A DNA stretch of 64,000 bases, taken from assembly GCA_022376465.1 (NCBI GenBank), contig JACDTU010000013.1, positions 492,501-556,500 on the forward strand, given 5' to 3'. Below are positions 43,112 to 54,849 of this stretch, piece by piece (position 1 is the first letter of the stretch; each line of letters starts with the position of its first letter). The notes below the pieces were generated by a model, which saw nothing but the letters and a program-made list of their open reading frames with translations, was not told the origin of the DNA and ran no database searches. The position numbers and the translations under genes are program-made. Source of the DNA: Cubamyces lactineus (Eukaryota > Basidiomycota > Agaricomycetes > Polyporales > Polyporaceae).

Positions 43112-43826
43112 ACCGTTCTGAAGCCGCAGTGTGTGGATTGGTACTACACGCGGTGGTGCAACATAGCCGTGTCAGTGAGCACGAATAGCTTCCACAGTGG
43201 TGTGGGTCCTGCGGGATGCCGGTGCGCGCGCGCGTCCGAAGCATGAATTGGTTTTTGTGAGACACGCGTGGGAGTGGCGGATGCCAAACGTGCAGTGGTA
43301 CCCTCTACAGGATGGCCACCTCTACTACGAAGATCAATGATAGCAGCTAGATGGGAGGGAATGTCAAGTACAAGTGAATGCTCAAAGCGTTCAGAGTATC
43401 GTGCTGAGAACGCGCGGTTTCGCCTGCGCGGGGAGGCTACTTGGCTCTGGCACATACCACTGCGATGGCGCTCTCGCTAAGTCTGTGTTAATCACTGCGC
43501 CCTATGCTGTAACATGCCGTCAGGTATGGCTAGAGTGTAGAAGATGTGCCTTCACTCACGACTCTTTTTCTCTGCATCCGGGCCATGGCAAACGAGCTAA
43601 ACACGGGAGGCGTTCGCCGGCACCCGCCGATCACCTGGCCGGTCTGATACGGAGAGCGCGTATGGATTTCAATAGTTTAGGGAAGGTATCTTGGATTGCT
43701 CGTACGACATATGGGGTGACATCAGCATCCCACGGGTCAAAACACTCTGACGCCCCTTCCGGCAACCATGGTTTCTTACTCCTACCATCACACCTCAGAA
43801 TTATCAGGGTGTACGCCACTATTAGA
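43112..43826. other. Intergenic region, nothing recognised
   Basis: An open plus frame (43374-43991) overlaps the last exon of P450-D antisense and shows no family features. No repeat found. Confidence 0.45.
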
Positions 43827-46244
43827 CTACGATGTCGAATATGCCTTGATGCGGGTCACTCTGAGCGGCATCTCCGGCTTTCGGCTTTCCCCAACGGACG
43901 GGTACGCGACACCAGCGACGTTCCAGGCGATAGGCTTGTCGGAGAGCTCGAACTTGAAGGCGGGAAGAAGCGTCGCAAGTACGACCTCTAGTAGCGAAGG
44001 CAACACGTGAGTGGCTGGTCAATGCGAAGGAAAAGAAGAATGTTACGCACTCATCTCGAGCTGAGAGAACTTGAATCCGCTGTTGGTGGAAGATGAGCTC
44101 GCTGTATCAACCTAAGTAATGTGAAAGCAGGACGTACATGCAGGCCCTCGCGCCACCAATGAACGTCATCCTGTTCACATTCGCAGGTTATGAGAATTAT
44201 ATCCATGATGAGACTGCATGGCTAGACTCACAGGTGAGAATATACACCGGGGATATGAGCCTCCTCAAGGGCAGGCGGGAGAGGCTTCATCCATCGCTCC
44301 GGCTTCCACTCGTAGGCATCTTCTCCCCAGAGCTCCTTGTTGCAGTTGCTCGCTTCGATGTCCGTGATCACCCGCATGCCGTTCTTGACAGGAAGATGGT
44401 CAATGAGCGATCCATCACGTCCACGAATGGGCGTAGAGAGGGGTAGGACGCCGTCCTTTCGAACACTGCATTTCGATCCAGTGAGCAAACTCGTAGCAAC
44501 GGTGTGGATAGTGAGTAGAACGTACGCTCGGAAGAGACCTTTAACGGGTGGGAATCTATATACACAAGCAAGAGACGAGATCAGGTACAGGTACAGGGAA
44601 TACGACTAAGCATATACTCACCGCCGCAGGGTCTCGCGGCATACTGCATCGAGGTACGGAAGCTCCATGACCTCGTCGTAGTCGAGGTCCCGCAGGCTAC
44701 CGGTGCCGTCATCTCGAGCACGGACCAACTCCTCGCGCAGCTTCTCCTGTACCTCAGGATGAATGGCAAGCTGGTGGAGAATCCTCGAGAGTGCGTTCGA
44801 AGTCGTATCCATCGCCGCTAGTACAAGGACACTGGGAACCTATCAGACGGAGCTACCTCCAGACCTGGATGAGGCAACTTACGAGACTTGTCCTATCAGC
44901 TCTTCATCCGTGAGCCGGTCAGCCTCAGAAGCCGACATGTTTGCTCGCACTGCGGATTCGGAGTGGAATGATCAGTTGCAACTGGGTGCAGAATATGAAA
45001 GGCTACACATACGCAGAACGCTTATGATATCCTTCCCTTCTCCTATCTGCTGTTTCAGCGCCTCGTCTCCTTGCTCGAGCGCCGCTTTCTTCTCGTTGAT
45101 GATGCGGACGGAGCGTTCATACATCGCATCCGAGATCTGCCTCATACGCTGACCAGGCCCGTAGGGAATCAGCTCGACGACCTTTCGGCGGAACGATGCG
45201 GGCCCAATATGCACGAGCACGGGCAAGAGTTGCCGGATGAGGAAGTGGACCTGAGAGGTGACAGGGCTACAAGCAAAGCCGTCCATCAGGTTACGCATTG
45301 CGAGAATCAATGCTAGATAGTTCAACATACAAATAAGCTTTCACAGCGTCCGCAAATTCATCGGCCTTGTCTTCGGTCAGAGGATCAAAGGAGTGGCCGA
45401 GGCCGCCTTGTCCGATGAGTTCGAGAGCCGTTCGCCCCATCCAGTTGAGCACATCGATCTCTTCCGTGCCGCCTTTGACTCGAGAAGCGATGGCATCCTG
45501 GAGCTATACTCATTCGGTAAGTTTTCTTGGATACAAATCACACGACTGCGTCTCAACACGGACCTTGCGGATCACATCGTTGAAGATAGGCGTCATCTCA
45601 CGCAAATGCTTGGCCGAGAAAACGGGGTTCAACATCTTGCGCTGCTTACGATGCTGTTCCCCTGTGGTACATGGGTCAGAACGGTTAGAGAGCGGAGAGG
45701 CCAGGAGGCGCACCGAGGGTAGAGAGCAATCCTGGACCGACGTAGAGCATGAACGCGCTGTTTTTATTATCAGCGAACTATACGAACAACCGTTCGTACG
45801 CAAACACGACGTACGTTGTCAGGATCTCGCTCTCCTCAAATACGTCCTGATCTTTAACGTAAACGCTATGGAGTGCCCTCGGATCGTAGGTATAGATCCA
45901 TTTCGCCTATGGATTGCCGTTAGCACGCGATTCTTCAGATGAACCTCGGACTGTAGCGCTTACGTTGAACATTCCGTGTATAGCGAACAGTCGTCCGAAT
46001 TGCTCTACGAGCCCCCTTTGGTATTCCCATGCTTCGCGGGGGTGGAAGATCTTGGCTACGTTGCCTGCCATGTCACTGGTCAGTCTGGTGTATCATGACA
46101 ATGGAGGTTCCGCATACCGCTGATAAATGAATCGGATTTCGGTCCAGGGAGGTTGTCCAGCGGGGACTTCGTGAGATAGGGACGCAGAACACGCCAGCAG
46201 ATATAGAAAATGGTGGCGTATCCAAAGATCTGTAGGAGAGGCAT
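43827..46244 (-). CDS. Cytochrome P450 (P450-D)
   Basis: ER-anchored monooxygenase. N-terminus MPLLQIFGYATIFYICWRVL, hinge TKSPLDNLPGPKSDSFISG, then NVAKIFHPREAWEYQRGLVE. Core: EQHRKQRKMLNPVFSAKHLR, QGGLGHSFDPLTEDKADEFA, I-helix LAAMDTTSNALSRILHQL, VCRETLRR, VRKDGVLPLSTPIRGRDGSL, YEWKPERWMKPLPPALEEAH and a variant heme loop FIGGARACM (A-R-A-C instead of S-R-S-C). The variant loop is shared only with P450-E. The last exon reads KFELSDKPIAWNVAGVAYPS and ends RIKAYSTS. P450-D and P450-E are therefore a separate subclade from A, B and C, although D and E share the upstream element with A. The start at 46244 sits about 48 bp after a TATATA box. Confidence 0.9.
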
Positions 46245-46291
46245 GATTAGACGCGATGTTGAAGATGGACGAGCGGGGGTAGATCTTGGGA

Positions 46292-46341
46292 TTATATAGC
46301 GAACGCTTGCCTTTGCCCGAGGGTTGCGTACGCCAACGGCA
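46292..46341 (-). promoter_or_regulatory. P450-D core promoter: TATA plus shared GCGTACGC element
   Basis: Minus-strand TATATAA (46298-46292) is followed upstream, after 26 bp, by TGCCGTTGGCGTACGCA at 46341-46325. It is the same element and arrangement as before P450-A and P450-E. Confidence 0.6.
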
Positions 46342-47379
46342 GAAGATCAGATACGTGTTTCGACCCCGAGGTTTGGTCATCCATTGGTATAATCACCGGG
46401 GGCTCGGTGAAGTCAGTCGTGCGGCTGCCGGCCGACAATGGTAGCTATACGTTTTCCGAGATTCTCGGAATGTGGACTGACGCTGCGGACAATTTGTCCA
46501 CGAATTGCTTCCACGCTCAGCCTGAGAACCTGCGGAGAACCATAGCGACTATAATGAGGCTGCGCAGATGTGATTAGTTATGGTCTGCCCTTCTACATTC
46601 AGCATCAACCGAGGACTAAGTGATGTGCCAAGCTGCGCATGAATATAAGGATGGTCGTGCGACCGGTGACCCACTACACGGCGACGGAAGATCTGAGAAG
46701 TTCCACACGCCTCGCAGCTTGACCCACCACTTCCACCGACTATTATTGCTTCAGGCAATACCAATACTCACGAAGTAGTTTGTGACCTTCGCGCATCAGA
46801 GATACGGCCCCACGCGTCTGGTGTCCTACTGAAGTTAGTGTCCTTGAGAATGAGACGTTAGTTCTTGCACAAGTACAACGGATTTTGTGATACGTACGCA
46901 GCATGCGAATCATGCTCAATGGCCGCGTAACGAGTTCCGAATACCAACCAAGCGTCTGCTGCCAGTGAGCGTTGGCAGTGCACGCAACATTGCAAGTCGA
47001 GCGTAGTGTCGCGTTTGGTAACTTGAACCCGAGTAGCCTTACAGTTGACAATTGATGCCATCACCAAACATTCAAGTCCGATAAGTAAGAGTAAGTAGCT
47101 GTAGTAACAGAACCGCTTATCCATCACTACTGGATCCAACGTAAGCTCGGCTCGGACGGCGGTCCCGGCTCCCGGCTGCCCCGAACACACGATGTTGATT
47201 ATCCGGGACTAACGGACTTCAAATCCTCAGATAACAATCCCTCACAACGTGCCCTCGTCTTCGAGTGGTTAAGGAATCCTAAAACATGAAGATACAGCCA
47301 GTATAGTGAACTCAAGACAGGAATTATAGACTCGGCGTTAGTCTGAGGAGAGTGATCCACATCACCCGCTAGCTACGCT
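46342..47379. other. Intergenic region upstream of P450-D
   Basis: A minus-strand frame at 46858-47190 has some protein-like residues (LQCCVHCQRSLAADAW, a CxxC) but no supportable gene model. Nothing else recognised. Confidence 0.35.
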
Positions 47380-47966
47380 CTAGTCGAACTTCAAATCGTT
47401 CGCGCGCGAGTGATCTTCGTATACGGTCGTCTTCAGACACATATCACTCATCGTAACCTTGAGAGGCGTCTCTGGCTTGGGGCTATGAGCGCCAGCGGAA
47501 GGGTGAGCAACACCGGCAGCATTCCAGAAAATCGGCTGCTCTGATAGCTCAAACTTGAAGGCAGGCAGTAGCATCGCAAGAACGACCTCTGCAACGGGGT
47601 AGATGCGTCAGTCACAGGTTGACAAACACACGGAGAATCCTTGGGAAAACGAGGCATACTCATCTCGAGTTGAGAGAACTCGAAACCGCTGCATGGGCGG
47701 TAGACTCAGGACTGGGATCAACACCGCACAGGAACACTCGCACAACTGACCTACGCAGAAGCGCTTGATACTGACTCACACGTGTATATACATTCCAGGA
47801 ATGCGTACGGCAGGCGGGGGCGGTTTCAGCCATCGTTCCAGCCTTCCATTTGTATGCATCTTCTCCCTAGACCTCTTTGTTGCAATTGCTGGCCTCGATG
47901 TCTGTGGCGATGCGCATACCCCTGATTACAGGTACGACCTCGATGAGCGAGCCGTCCATTCCACAC
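47380..47966 (-). pseudogene. Cytochrome P450 C-terminal relic lacking the heme exon
   Basis: Only the 3' part of a P450 paralogue remains. It begins GMDGSLIEVVPVIRGMRIAT, then DIEASNCNKEV, followed by an in-frame TAG at 47869-47867 where paralogues have the Trp of KELWGEDAYEW. A one-base insertion then shifts the frame before ERWLKP. The short exon that encodes the heme loop (FIGGxRxC) is absent: the sequence passes from the IPGMYIH region to a 90-nt gap and directly to GFEFSQLEM. The last exon is intact (LLPAFKFELSEQPIFWNAAG) but has a longer, unrelated tail. No N-terminal half is present. It lies between P450-D and P450-E and is probably the scar of an unequal crossover. Confidence 0.88.
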
Positions 47967-48025
47967 CAACTATTATCGTGATTTGATGCTTGATTATAGC
48001 TACAGCGACGCCTTCTGTATCTGGT

Positions 48026-50433
48026 CTAGACAGAGGTTACTCTGAGAGGCATCTCCGGCTTCGTGTTGTCTCCCACAGATGGGTACGCAACGCCTGCAGC
48101 ATTCCAGGAAATCGGTTTATCCGTGAGCTCAAACTTGAACGCAGGAATCAACGTCGCGAGGACGACTTCTGGAGAAGGAGAGAGAGGCATATTAGTAGAG
48201 GATCGTGTCGCACGTCTAGGATCTATGACGCACTCATCTCTAATTGCGAGAACTTGAAACCGCTGTTCGCAGATGGTCAGCATAACGATCAATCCAGAAG
48301 ACAAGTACTCCGAACTCACATGCATGCTCTCGCGCCCCCAATGAACGTCATCCTGGAACCATTCTCAGCCAGACATCGCCCAGCCATGATGCCATCAACT
48401 CACAGATGAGAGTACACTCCGGGAATGTGAGCATCCTCAAGAGCGCGCGGAAGAGGTTTCAGCCAACGCTCTGGCTTCCACTCATACGCATCTTCTCCCC
48501 AGAGCTCTTTGTTGCAGTTGCTCGCCTCGATGTCCGTGATGAGCCTCATGCCTTTGCTTACAGGAACGTGGTCAATAAGCGACCCATCCTTCCCGACAAT
48601 TGGTGCCGAGAGTGGTAGGACACTGTCTTTGCGAATGCTACGTAGTCGTCAGTAACTTTGTGATAGCCAGGAACCATCCAGCAGGCGTCATGACACTTAC
48701 ATTCGGAACAACCCTTTGACCGGTGGGTAGCTATGAGCAGAAGCAACGCATATTAGTGACAATGGAAATGGCGTCCAAAAGCTATCTTACCGCCGCAAGG
48801 TCTCACGACACACAGCGTCCAGATACGGAAGTTCCATGACCTCGTCGTAGTCGAGGTCTCTCAAACCGCCTGTGCCGTCGTCACGCGCGCGGACTAACTC
48901 TTCCCGCAACTTCTCCTGCTCCTCGGGATGCATGGCGAGCTGATGCAGAATTCTAGACAAGGCATTCGAAGTCGTATCCATCGCGGCAAGCACCAGAATG
49001 CTACGGCGCAGTCAGTTGAAGCCGCATTCAAGCTCACTAAACTTTCGGACTTACGAAACTTGCGCAACCAGCTCTTCGTCTGTGAGTCGGTCCGCCTCGG
49101 ATGCAGACATGTTTGCCCTCACTATACACCCAGAAGCAGATGGTGAGCGGGTCGTGCCACGATTGTATGTTATACGAGCGAAGTACTCACGCAGAACGCT
49201 CATAATGTCTTTTCCTTCTCCCACTTGCTGCTTGAGAGCTTCGTCTCCTCCTTCCAGAGCGGCCCTCTTCTCGTTGATGATTTGGACCGAACGCGCGTGC
49301 ATCGCGTCGGAAATCTCAATCATACGCTGAGAATGACCATATGGAACCATCTCAGCGACCTTGCGACGGAATGACGCGGGCCCGATCTGCACCAACAATG
49401 GGAGCAGCTGCTGAATCACGACATGAATCTGAGCAGTGACAGGGCTATGGGCGGAAACGAGGCATATCAGTACACACGTCTTGGTGTAAAGGAAACCCTG
49501 GCTCAACGTACAAATAAGCTTTCACCGAATCCGCAAACTCGTCGGCCTTGTCTTCAGTCAGAGGATCGAATGAGTGGCCAAGTCCGCCCTGCCCGATGAG
49601 TTCCAGAGCCGTTCGTCCCATCCAATTGAGTACGTCGATCTCCTGCGTGCCGCCCTTCACCCTGGTACCAATCGCCTCTTGAAGCTATCCGCCGCCAAAA
49701 CGCGTATGAATATCTCGAAGCGTCCACTGTGGGGCCAATGTTACGAACCTTGCGGATCACGTCATTGAAGATAGGCGTCATCTCGCGCAAGTGCTTGGCC
49801 GAAAACACCGGATTGAGCATCTTGCGCTGTTTGCGATGCTGATCGCCTGTATATAACGTGCACGTTCAATAGGTGTGATATCATTAGATCCACATCCTAG
49901 CCTCACCCAGAGTCGCGAGCAATCCCGGGCCTACGAAGAGCATGAAGGATCTGCTACGGTCATCAGCATACCATGGACACCCTATTGTGAACTGGAACGC
50001 ACGTCGTCAGAATCTCACTCTCTTCAAAGACGTCCTGGTCCTTGACGTAGATACTGTGGAGCGCCCTTGGGTCGTACGTATAGATCCATTTCGTCTCAAG
50101 CACCTTGTCAGCGCGCAAGCTCTGTATAACGACATAACTTCCGGACTCACATTGAACAGCCCATGTATAGCGAACAGCCTGCTATATCGCTCTGCGAGCC
50201 CTCTCTGAAAGTCCCACGCTTCGCGAAGATCCATAAGCTTGGCCACATTGCCTGTTGAACTCGCGTCAGCCAAGTGGGCATTCTACGAGAGATTCAGACT
50301 CGCCACTTATGAACGACTCCGACTCGGGTCCAGGGAGATTGTCTAACGGGGATTTGGATAGGTAGAATCGGACGGCCCGCCACCCGATGTAAAGCGCGAG
50401 GGCGGATCCAAGAATTTGCAGGAGACTCGACAT
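48026..50433 (-). CDS. Cytochrome P450 (P450-E)
   Basis: ER-anchored monooxygenase. It starts MSSLLQILGSALALYIGWRA, with hinge SKSPLDNLPGPESESFISG and NVAKLMDLREAWDFQRGLAE. Core: DQHRKQRKMLNPVFSAKHLR, QGGLGHSFDPLTEDKADEFA, I-helix LAAMDTTSNALSRILHQL, VCRETLRR, YEWKPERWLKPLPRALEDAH and heme loop FIGGARACM, followed by a GTGAGT donor where the others have GTACGT. The end is KPEMPLRVTSV. Intron 1 (50303-50252) appears to use a GC donor (AGTG|GCGAGT) and CAACAG acceptor, which alone restores FISGNVAKL in frame. The ATG at 50433 was preferred to an in-frame upstream ATG because it aligns with the paralogues and follows a TTATA box closely. No disabling change was found. Confidence 0.9.
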
Positions 50434-50472
50434 GATGATGATGGGGCAAATCTGTGCGCCCGAAGAGGGCAT

Positions 50473-50520
50473 TTATACGCCCTGGTGATGTCCGCCAGTA
50501 GCGTGCGTACGCTGACGGCA
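50473..50520 (-). promoter_or_regulatory. P450-E core promoter: TATA-like box plus shared GCGTACGC element
   Basis: Minus-strand TATAA (50477-50473) lies about 40 bp before the ATG. The element TGCCGTCAGCGTACGCA is at 50520-50504, 26 bp further upstream. Confidence 0.6.
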
Positions 50521-52032
50521 GAGATAGGGCCACGCCCTGACCGCAGGCCGGAGTTTGGCATGAATTGCTTGCCGAGCAAGAACACTCTAGACTACCAACG
50601 CAGGTAGTGACGGCTCCTGTAAGGACGTATTCCGGTTCTCTCGGACTGGGTTGGAAACAATGACTGGGCGGAGCTGAGGCCGCTTATAGTATGATGGGAA
50701 GCGGCGGTGCTGCGGCGTAGGTACAGCTGTTTCAGCGCTAGCGGTGTATGGGTATGGCACGACGCGGGATGAAACGTAAATCAACCCAATCGTAGGTGCC
50801 AAGGTCTGCTTGCGCATACTCGCAGTATAAAGCGCTTCACTCTAGTGGCTAGACCTACGACTACACCGGGCATCGCACCTCACACAGCAGCAGACGCGGA
50901 ACGCATCAGCTTTGCATGAGTGCATAGATTTGCTCTCACCTGTTGATCCTCGGCCCTGGGGCATTGAGTTGGAGGTCTGTTGTCACCATCAGCATATGTA
51001 CGAATCCGAAGACATCAACAATACCAGACTGAGGACTCCGTGCGTTCCTCGCTCTATGTCTCCCGTGCCCTCACATTAAGCTATTACTTGCGCTATGTCG
51101 GTCTTCGTGTCAAGCCGGGACGTCCTGGGATTCGTCAGCATGCCAGATGGTGAACTGCGTGTGGCGTGCGACCAACCCGCCATCAACCGAGACTGCGATA
51201 CTCAGGAGTGCCTTGGCTGCGCCGCATAGACACTTTACATGCCGCAAGCAATCAATCTGCAGGTCTCCCGGATTGTGTTGGATGCTGAGCAGCGAATCGC
51301 GTAGGTGATTGAGGATAGCCATTGCGTCGTTGAGTAGGACATCGGCAGGTATTCATAATGATATGCTTGCTGTGACTAGTGGAAACATCGCGCAGTCAGA
51401 ATGATGCCCATCGTACGAGTGGAGATATATGACCTATACTGGGCTGCTACTGGATCGCGTGCGGATATATTGTTATGCATAGATTGCGAAATGGCGCCAG
51501 GGAATATTCATCTCGGGGTTGCGGGCGAACTCGGTAATCTCTTCGTTATCCACGCCGGAGTGACGTTGTCAAGCGTGCCTACGTCTGACATACCGAGGGG
51601 TCGAGAAGTTTGACCCAGTTGGAAGCTTTGGGACTATACTTGAGACGATCAGCACGAGATTAATGGGCGGCTAAGCCCTTCGAGCTCGCGCTTGCGGATA
51701 GGACAGTATCCTCCATTGGCATACGTCAAACAGGGATGCATAGAGCTACTTGGCCCAGCTCCGAAAAAGAGCGAGGGGAAGTACGAGAACAGTGCTGCGC
51801 GTCAAGTAGAACAAAAGGCGGGAAGGCGCGCAGCGGATGAGGTTCATGATAAAACCAGACGCCAATCAGAACGAAGCGGCGCGAAGTGTGAGCAAGAATT
51901 AAGCAGAATGCAAGTTGGCTGGTCAGTAGCATAGCGGCGGAGAGCGCGAGAGCACTGAGACGAAATGACGGAAAAGCATGGTGAGCATGGACAACTTGCA
52001 CAGCATGAGATGAGACAGCACGAAAGCAAGGA
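50521..52032. other. Intergenic region of 1.5 kb
   Basis: No recognisable gene or repeat. Short frames such as minus 51110-51322 (MAILNHLRDSLLSIQHNPGD) and plus 51401-51613 have no supporting context. Confidence 0.4.
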
Positions 52033-53475
52033 TCATTGGTGCACTTCCAGTGATGCAAGCCAGATGTTCTTCTGCGCAGGACTGACAGATAGCAGCCACA
52101 GTTGATCGACAGAATAACCGTTCTTGCCGATCGCCCATCGCGCATGGTCGCGCGTGGGATGGGTCTTCTGCAAAGAATCCGAAGGTTAATCTGAGATAAC
52201 GCTAAAACGCCTGTAACGACTCACACCGTTAGCAATGCGTTTAACGAAGCGTGACAGGTGAGTGCAGATGCGCTTCGCAAGCTGGCCGCGCGTGATGAAG
52301 CCTTGATCGTCCTGTACCGGAATATAAGTCCCGTGGTGCTTATACCCTGGCCACTACGGCGGTTACGACAGCATATCGTATGGATGAGCTTGTTGGAATG
52401 CGTCACGTAAGGCAAAGTACTCACGGCAATGACAAGACGGATCTGGCGCGCGCCGGTCCTCACAAGTACGCGTTCGTCGGCTCTGTCTACCGCGACGCAA
52501 TCCTTGACGATTTCTCGCACAGGAACGCCGGGGACACCTCCTATACTAAAGCACTCCCTGAACGACCGGTGCCATTTGGACGTGACGTCTACTGTCTGTG
52601 GGATCGGAACGCGGGGAAGTAGCGTAGATGCTGCCGAAGTTGCAGGCGAGGGTTGAGTTGGATAATAGTGCGAGGACGGAAGCGCCGAGGGCCCCGCCTG
52701 AGCAGGACTACAATAGGCGGAGCCAATCGGCATCGCAGGCGAGGTAGGACTGAGGCTATAGTAGCTCGAACTCGACGCTATGCCTGGGGAGTTGAACTGG
52801 CTAAAACTGTAATAGGTGGAAGGGGAAGCTACGCCCGGGGAGCCCATGCAACTCGTCTGGGAGTATGGACTGGGCGAAGTGGCGAAAGATGATGTGAAGG
52901 TATTATATGGGCTGTCCGAACTCGAACTTGGTATCGAGAGATAAGTCATGGTTGACGAAGGCGTGGGCAGAACGCCTGAAGTGTGAGCAGGCGTCAGGGA
53001 GGGAAAGGCGCCTTCGTATGATGACCGAGCGGGGGGTATATAGGGTTCAAGTACGGGGGGTGTAGGCGGTGTAACCCGATCTTCGTAAAGTTGCTGCATC
53101 CCGCTAAGAGGTAGTGGTGACAACACCTACAAAACGACAGATTCAGATACAATCATGACAAGCTGCAGGGAGTGTCATCTACCTCATCTCGCGCAGGAGG
53201 TTCAAGCAACTGCGTTGAGCGGCTGTCCCGCTGATGACACTGCTGAAAGTGCGCCGCGGATGGGGGTAGCATGTTAGGTACCGAGAACGTTGCTGGCGTA
53301 TCGGAGTATGGATGGTCCTGCAAGGCAGGCTCCTGTATCCGATCTTTAGTTGCGAAGCATATTGCGATTAGGAGATACTCACATATTGTGGGGAGAACCA
53401 ATGCCAGGACGACGAACGTTCCGGGGATTCTGCACTAGGGTCGGGGGCGGAGTCATATAGAGTGTTTTCGTTCAT
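52033..53475 (-). CDS. Conserved basidiomycete protein of unknown function
   Basis: Not tied to a function. Minus-strand exons are 53475-53383, 53332-53183, 53126-52425, 52353-52225 and 52167-52033. All are phase 0 and together encode 402 residues. The N-terminal two thirds is disordered and rich in Ser, Pro, Tyr and Thr, with repeats such as SPGVASPSTYYSFSQFNSPG and SPGIASSSSYYSLSPTSP. The C-terminal part is compact: VDVTSKWHRSFRECFSIGG, then RLVIAWPGYKHHGTYIPVQD, GFITRGQLAKRICTHLSRFV and the ending WAIGKNGYSVDQLWLLSVSP. That last block I recall as a recurring C-terminal motif in mushroom-genome proteins of unknown role. No signal peptide or membrane helix is seen. The start MNENTLYDSAPDPS lies in a clean exon. 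Confidence 0.8.
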
Positions 53476-54849
53476 ATATAAGGGAGGGGTGACGCGGCCG
53501 ACTTGCGGAGGGCAGTCGGGATAGAACCGACTATAGTTTCCACGCCGTGGACGATTCTTATATCAAGACAGCCGGGGGGAAACAACGTGTCCGAAGCACC
53601 TTCCATCGTCGGAAAAGGCGGTGAGAACCAGCACCAACGTCCACAGCTTCTGTCGCGCTGGAGAGCGGACAGAGGGTGATATCCATGGGCAGCAATGGCG
53701 ATCTAATCCTTGGAATTCTGGTCGGAAGCGTTTGCCATGTTGCAAACACGAGTGGGGCAGAGGGCCTGACAGTCGGCAGCGGAATCCTTGCACAGGATCT
53801 AGTGCAGATGGCTAAAATGGGTATGTGCAGAGACTTGGCTGAATTGAATGACGTGAAAGCGGAGGGAAAACCAGGGCGGGCTGTGTCAGAGCGTCTCGTG
53901 GACCTCGGAAGGCCGTACAGATATGAGCCATGAATATCGCTGTTGATGGCCTTCGTATAGTCGATATAGACCGTGGGCACACCGGAGGACAGATCGTGCA
54001 TCAACTTCGCCGGGGAGTCGGGCCTGAATTTGTTAGCATAAGCAGTCAGGAGGGTCTCCGAACGGCAAGACAGGCTGTGTACTGCGAAGGATACTGAACG
54101 CCCGCAGAGGCGTGTTCGGAGGAGCGCCTTGTACGATTCTGACCAGATGATTTTAGGCCTATAGCGTTCGGTCAAGATGTTGACATCCGGAGTAAAGGGC
54201 TGCAGCGATTACATCCACGGTTCCCTACCGCGAAGCTGCATCAACGCTAGAACACGGCCCCATTCACGACAAACGCAAGGCAAACGCGTGTTTCTTGATT
54301 TGTGCCACTCCCGATATGATCATGTTTAGGTTGAGTGCCTCCGTACGATGGCACGTCGTCAACATGCGGCCAGGTCGAGTCGATGGACGTGCCTAAGTAC
54401 TGACCAAGCACAGACGACTAGTACTAACGGTATCCGTGGATGTCGAACTCTAGTGGGTAGCAAGGCTGCTTCTGAGATAAGATTCAGAAGAGTCGAAAGC
54501 GCAAAAGTGATAGTCTGTGCAATCGTAGCTGCGCATGGTGGAGGGACGGAAGCAAGATATGTGACCTCGGTTAACTCAGACATGTGATGACTATAAGCAA
54601 TCAGTTGTAGGGTGGTCTATCTTAACTGTAATCATGGATATTACGATGTTTGCGTGAAGATTGTATATCACTGAAAGCCGGATATAGCTCTTTTACAGTA
54701 ACAATATTAACTGCCTGATAACTCGCATTAGATACAGGCGTCAAGAAGGCCTGAGACGAGTCCGGGCAGTCCGAGTCTTGCTTGAAGGCGACCACCAAGC
54801 TCCCTCTGACAACGAGGCTGCACCGAACGACGACGACTGATCTAACAGT
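53476..54849. other. Intergenic region of 1.4 kb
   Basis: A 205-codon open minus frame (53558-54175) lacks an ATG at its start and has no family features. No repeat was found. The promoter of the downstream glycosidase is expected near its end. Confidence 0.4.

Noticed and set aside
46858..47190. Minus-strand frame with a CCVHC motif as a zinc-finger gene
   Set aside because: Only one CxxC-like pair, no partner ligands, no supportable start or introns.
53558..54175. 205-codon open frame on the minus strand
   Set aside because: Its first codon is TTG rather than ATG, no family motif or splice context is visible, and it lies in an intergenic region.
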